A stretch of 6,328 bases of DNA from Actinomycetota bacterium (GTDB lineage Bacteria; Actinomycetota; Humimicrobiia; Humimicrobiales; Humimicrobiaceae), in the NCBI GenBank assembly GCA_028695395.1, contig JAQVJB010000094.1, positions 1 to 6,328 of the forward strand, written 5' to 3'. This document shows, piece by piece, positions 5,143-6,328 of this stretch (position 1 is the first letter of the stretch; each line of letters starts with the position of its first letter). The notes beneath the pieces were generated by a model. It saw only the letters and a program-made list of their open reading frames with translations, had not been told where the DNA came from and did not search any database. Position numbers and translations under genes: made by a program.

Positions 5143-5940
5143 ATGAGCAAGAAAGTAATTTTTATTTTGACAGTTCTTTTTATAGTTACAGGACTTATCC
5201 TGTCAGGGTGCACAAAAACCGTATCAGCGCAAAATGACGGAGCGGTTTCTGAACAGTCATCTAATATTAAGACAATCAAATCCGGTGTCCTTACTGTCGG
5301 TTCAGACTGTACATGGCCGCCAATGGAGTTTATAGAAGGCGACAAGATAGTCGGTTTTGATGTCGATCTTACCCAGGCAATAGCTGATAAGCTTGGTCTG
5401 GAACTTGACTACCAGAATGCTGCGTGGGACGGCTTGTTCCCTGCTGTTGCAACACATAAATACGATATGGTAATTTCTTCAATAACTATTACAGATGAAA
5501 GAAAGAAGGAAATGGATTTTTCTGATCCTTATTATAAAACAGATCAGGCTGTAACTGTTAATAAGGATTCGGGTATTGATTCAATTGATAAATTTGAAGG
5601 GAAAATAGCTGCAGTTCAGATAGGAACAACAGGCGAACTTGTTGCTAAGGATATTAAGGATGTAACTGTAAAGACTTATGACGATATTCTTCTTGCTTTT
5701 GAAGATTTAAAAGCAGGCAGAGTCGATGGTGTTGTATGCGATTCATATGTAGGATATGCCTATGCTGTAAAAAATGATGATCTTACAGTAGGTTTTGATA
5801 TTTCAACAGATGAACAGCTTGGTATTGGTTTTGCAAAAGATACACCTGAACTTGTCGAAGCAGTCAACCAGGTTCTTAAAGAGATAATGGAAGATGGTAC
5901 ATACGACGAGATTTATACAAAATGGTTTGGAGAAAAATAG
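5143..5940 (+). CDS. Polar amino acid ABC transporter substrate-binding lipoprotein
   Basis: 265 residues, normal length for the family 3 extracellular solute-binding proteins (SBP_bac_3). A lipoprotein signal peptide ends in LILSGC with Cys23, so the protein is anchored outside the cytoplasmic membrane. The mature part opens with GVLTVGSDCTWPPMEF (48-63), then GFDVDLTQAIADKLG (71-85), and SSITITDERKKEMDFSDPYY (112-131), in which Arg120 is the expected ligand for the substrate carboxylate. GTTGE (161-165) and VDGVVCD with Asp200, the expected ligand for the amino group, follow. The C-terminal YTKWFGEK is typical. It delivers an amino acid to the permease encoded 8 bp downstream. Glutamine, arginine, cystine and histidine binders share these motifs, and I cannot choose between them. 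Start ATG 5143 is supported by a good ribosome binding site. Confidence 0.93.
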   Translation: MSKKVIFILTVLFIVTGLILSGCTKTVSAQNDGAVSEQSSNIKTIKSGVLTVGSDCTWPPMEFIEGDKIVGFDVDLTQAIADKLGLELDYQNAAWDGLFPAVATHKYDMVISSITITDERKKEMDFSDPYYKTDQAVTVNKDSGIDSIDKFEGKIAAVQIGTTGELVAKDIKDVTVKTYDDILLAFEDLKAGRVDGVVCDSYVGYAYAVKNDDLTVGFDISTDEQLGIGFAKDTPELVEAVNQVLKEIMEDGTYDEIYTKWFGEK

Positions 5941-5948
5941 TATAAAAT

Positions 5949-6328
5949 ATGGAGGGTTTGGCAGATTTAGCCCAGAAATACTTTTCAATAAGTATTATAA
6001 AGGAAGTATTTCCTTTTTTATTAAAAGGAGCTCTTTATACTATAATTTTTTCGGCAGCGTCTGAATTAATAGGGATAATAGTCGGTCTTTTTACTGCTAT
6101 CATTAGGGTTACCAAGATAAAAGTACTAAGTCAGCTTGCGACTATTTATGTAGATATCTTCAGGGGAACTCCGCTTCTCATGCAGATAATCTTCATTTAC
6201 TATGCGTTGCCATATGTAGGTATAAATCTGCCAGCTCCTGCAGCCGGAATAGCAGCTCTTTCAATTAACAGCGGAGCATATGTTTCGGAAATATTCAGGG
6301 CCGGCATAGAATCTATTGATAAAGGACA
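5949..6328 (+). CDS. Polar amino acid ABC transporter permease, HisM/GlnP type, 5' part (3' end outside window)
   Basis: An open frame of 126 complete codons runs off the window and resembles the HisM/GlnP permease family. FPFLLKGALYTIIFSAASELIGIIVGL forms the first membrane region (about 22-48). The family signature VDIFRGTPLLMQIIFIYYALP follows (about 68-88), and the sequence ends in the conserved SGAYVSEIFRAGIESIDKG coupling (EAA) loop that contacts the ATPase. It should form the channel for the binding protein just upstream; the ATPase gene is expected beyond the window. The start is uncertain: ATG 5949 lacks an upstream ribosome binding site, whereas GGAGG (5951-5955) lies 2 nt before an in-frame TTG at 5958. 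I list the ATG because it is the first possible start; the TTG is a serious alternative. Confidence 0.88.
   Translation, partial: MEGLADLAQKYFSISIIKEVFPFLLKGALYTIIFSAASELIGIIVGLFTAIIRVTKIKVLSQLATIYVDIFRGTPLLMQIIFIYYALPYVGINLPAPAAGIAALSINSGAYVSEIFRAGIESIDKG
5999..6019 (+). terminator. Attenuator-like hairpin inside the start of the permease gene
   Basis: AAAGGAA (5999-6005) pairs with TTCCTTT (6010-6016) around a GTAT loop and continues into T residues to 6019. A second 7-bp stem, AATACTT/AAGTATT (5977-5983 / 5990-5996), lies just before it. They are within coding sequence and would be disrupted by ribosomes, so this is only a possible way of lowering permease relative to binding-protein expression. 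Confidence 0.3.

Overview
The window comes from an AT-rich bacterial chromosome. GC looks like roughly one third by eye, the spacers are even richer in A+T, and AGA/AGG arginine and ATA isoleucine codons are common. Most genes have purine-rich ribosome binding sites, and two exported proteins carry lipoprotein signal peptides. This fits a low-GC Gram-positive or an AT-rich, probably anaerobic, deep-branching lineage. I cannot name the phylum. I see no transposase, integrase, CRISPR array, tRNA or rRNA, and base composition is even across the genes.

Layout from left to right. (1) 1-751: the 3' end of a DUF1538 membrane protein, overlapping by 8 bp a divergent P-II-like gene. Together they form a small membrane-protein plus cytoplasmic-sensor operon, followed by a hairpin. 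(2) 752-1010: a regulatory spacer with a candidate promoter and an array of five 7-bp boxes, in two groups of opposite orientation, each with an 11-bp period. (3) 1011-3039: an OmpR-type response regulator overlapping by 20 bp a membrane sensor histidine kinase. (4) 3040-3168: a second regulatory spacer repeating the same boxes, here directly upstream of a TATAAT. (5) 3169-4278: an HtrA/DegP-type serine protease with a PDZ domain and a lipobox. (6) 4289-4786, reverse strand: a small zinc-ribbon plus DUF4190 membrane protein, tail to tail with htrA. (7) 4787-5142: an AT-rich spacer with a strong hairpin and a good promoter. (8) 5143-6328: the start of a polar amino acid ABC uptake operon, with its binding lipoprotein and the beginning of its permease, which runs off the window.

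How it fits together. The kinase, regulator and protease look like an envelope-stress circuit, analogous in layout to CssRS-htrA of Bacillus and CiaRH-htrA of streptococci. The main observation is that a 16-bp block, ATTAAAAAATTTTAAT, occurs in both regulatory spacers. In both it belongs to an array of ATTAAAA/TTTTAAT heptamers in helical (11-bp) phase, as expected for an OmpR-family regulator binding as a tandem dimer. At htrA the array occupies the -35 region, which suggests activation. At the regulator gene it probably lies just downstream of a promoter, which suggests negative autoregulation. The least understood module is the DUF1538/P-II-like pair: its P-II protein has lost the uridylylation tyrosine and, by hand alignment, the basic ATP-phosphate ligands of GlnB.
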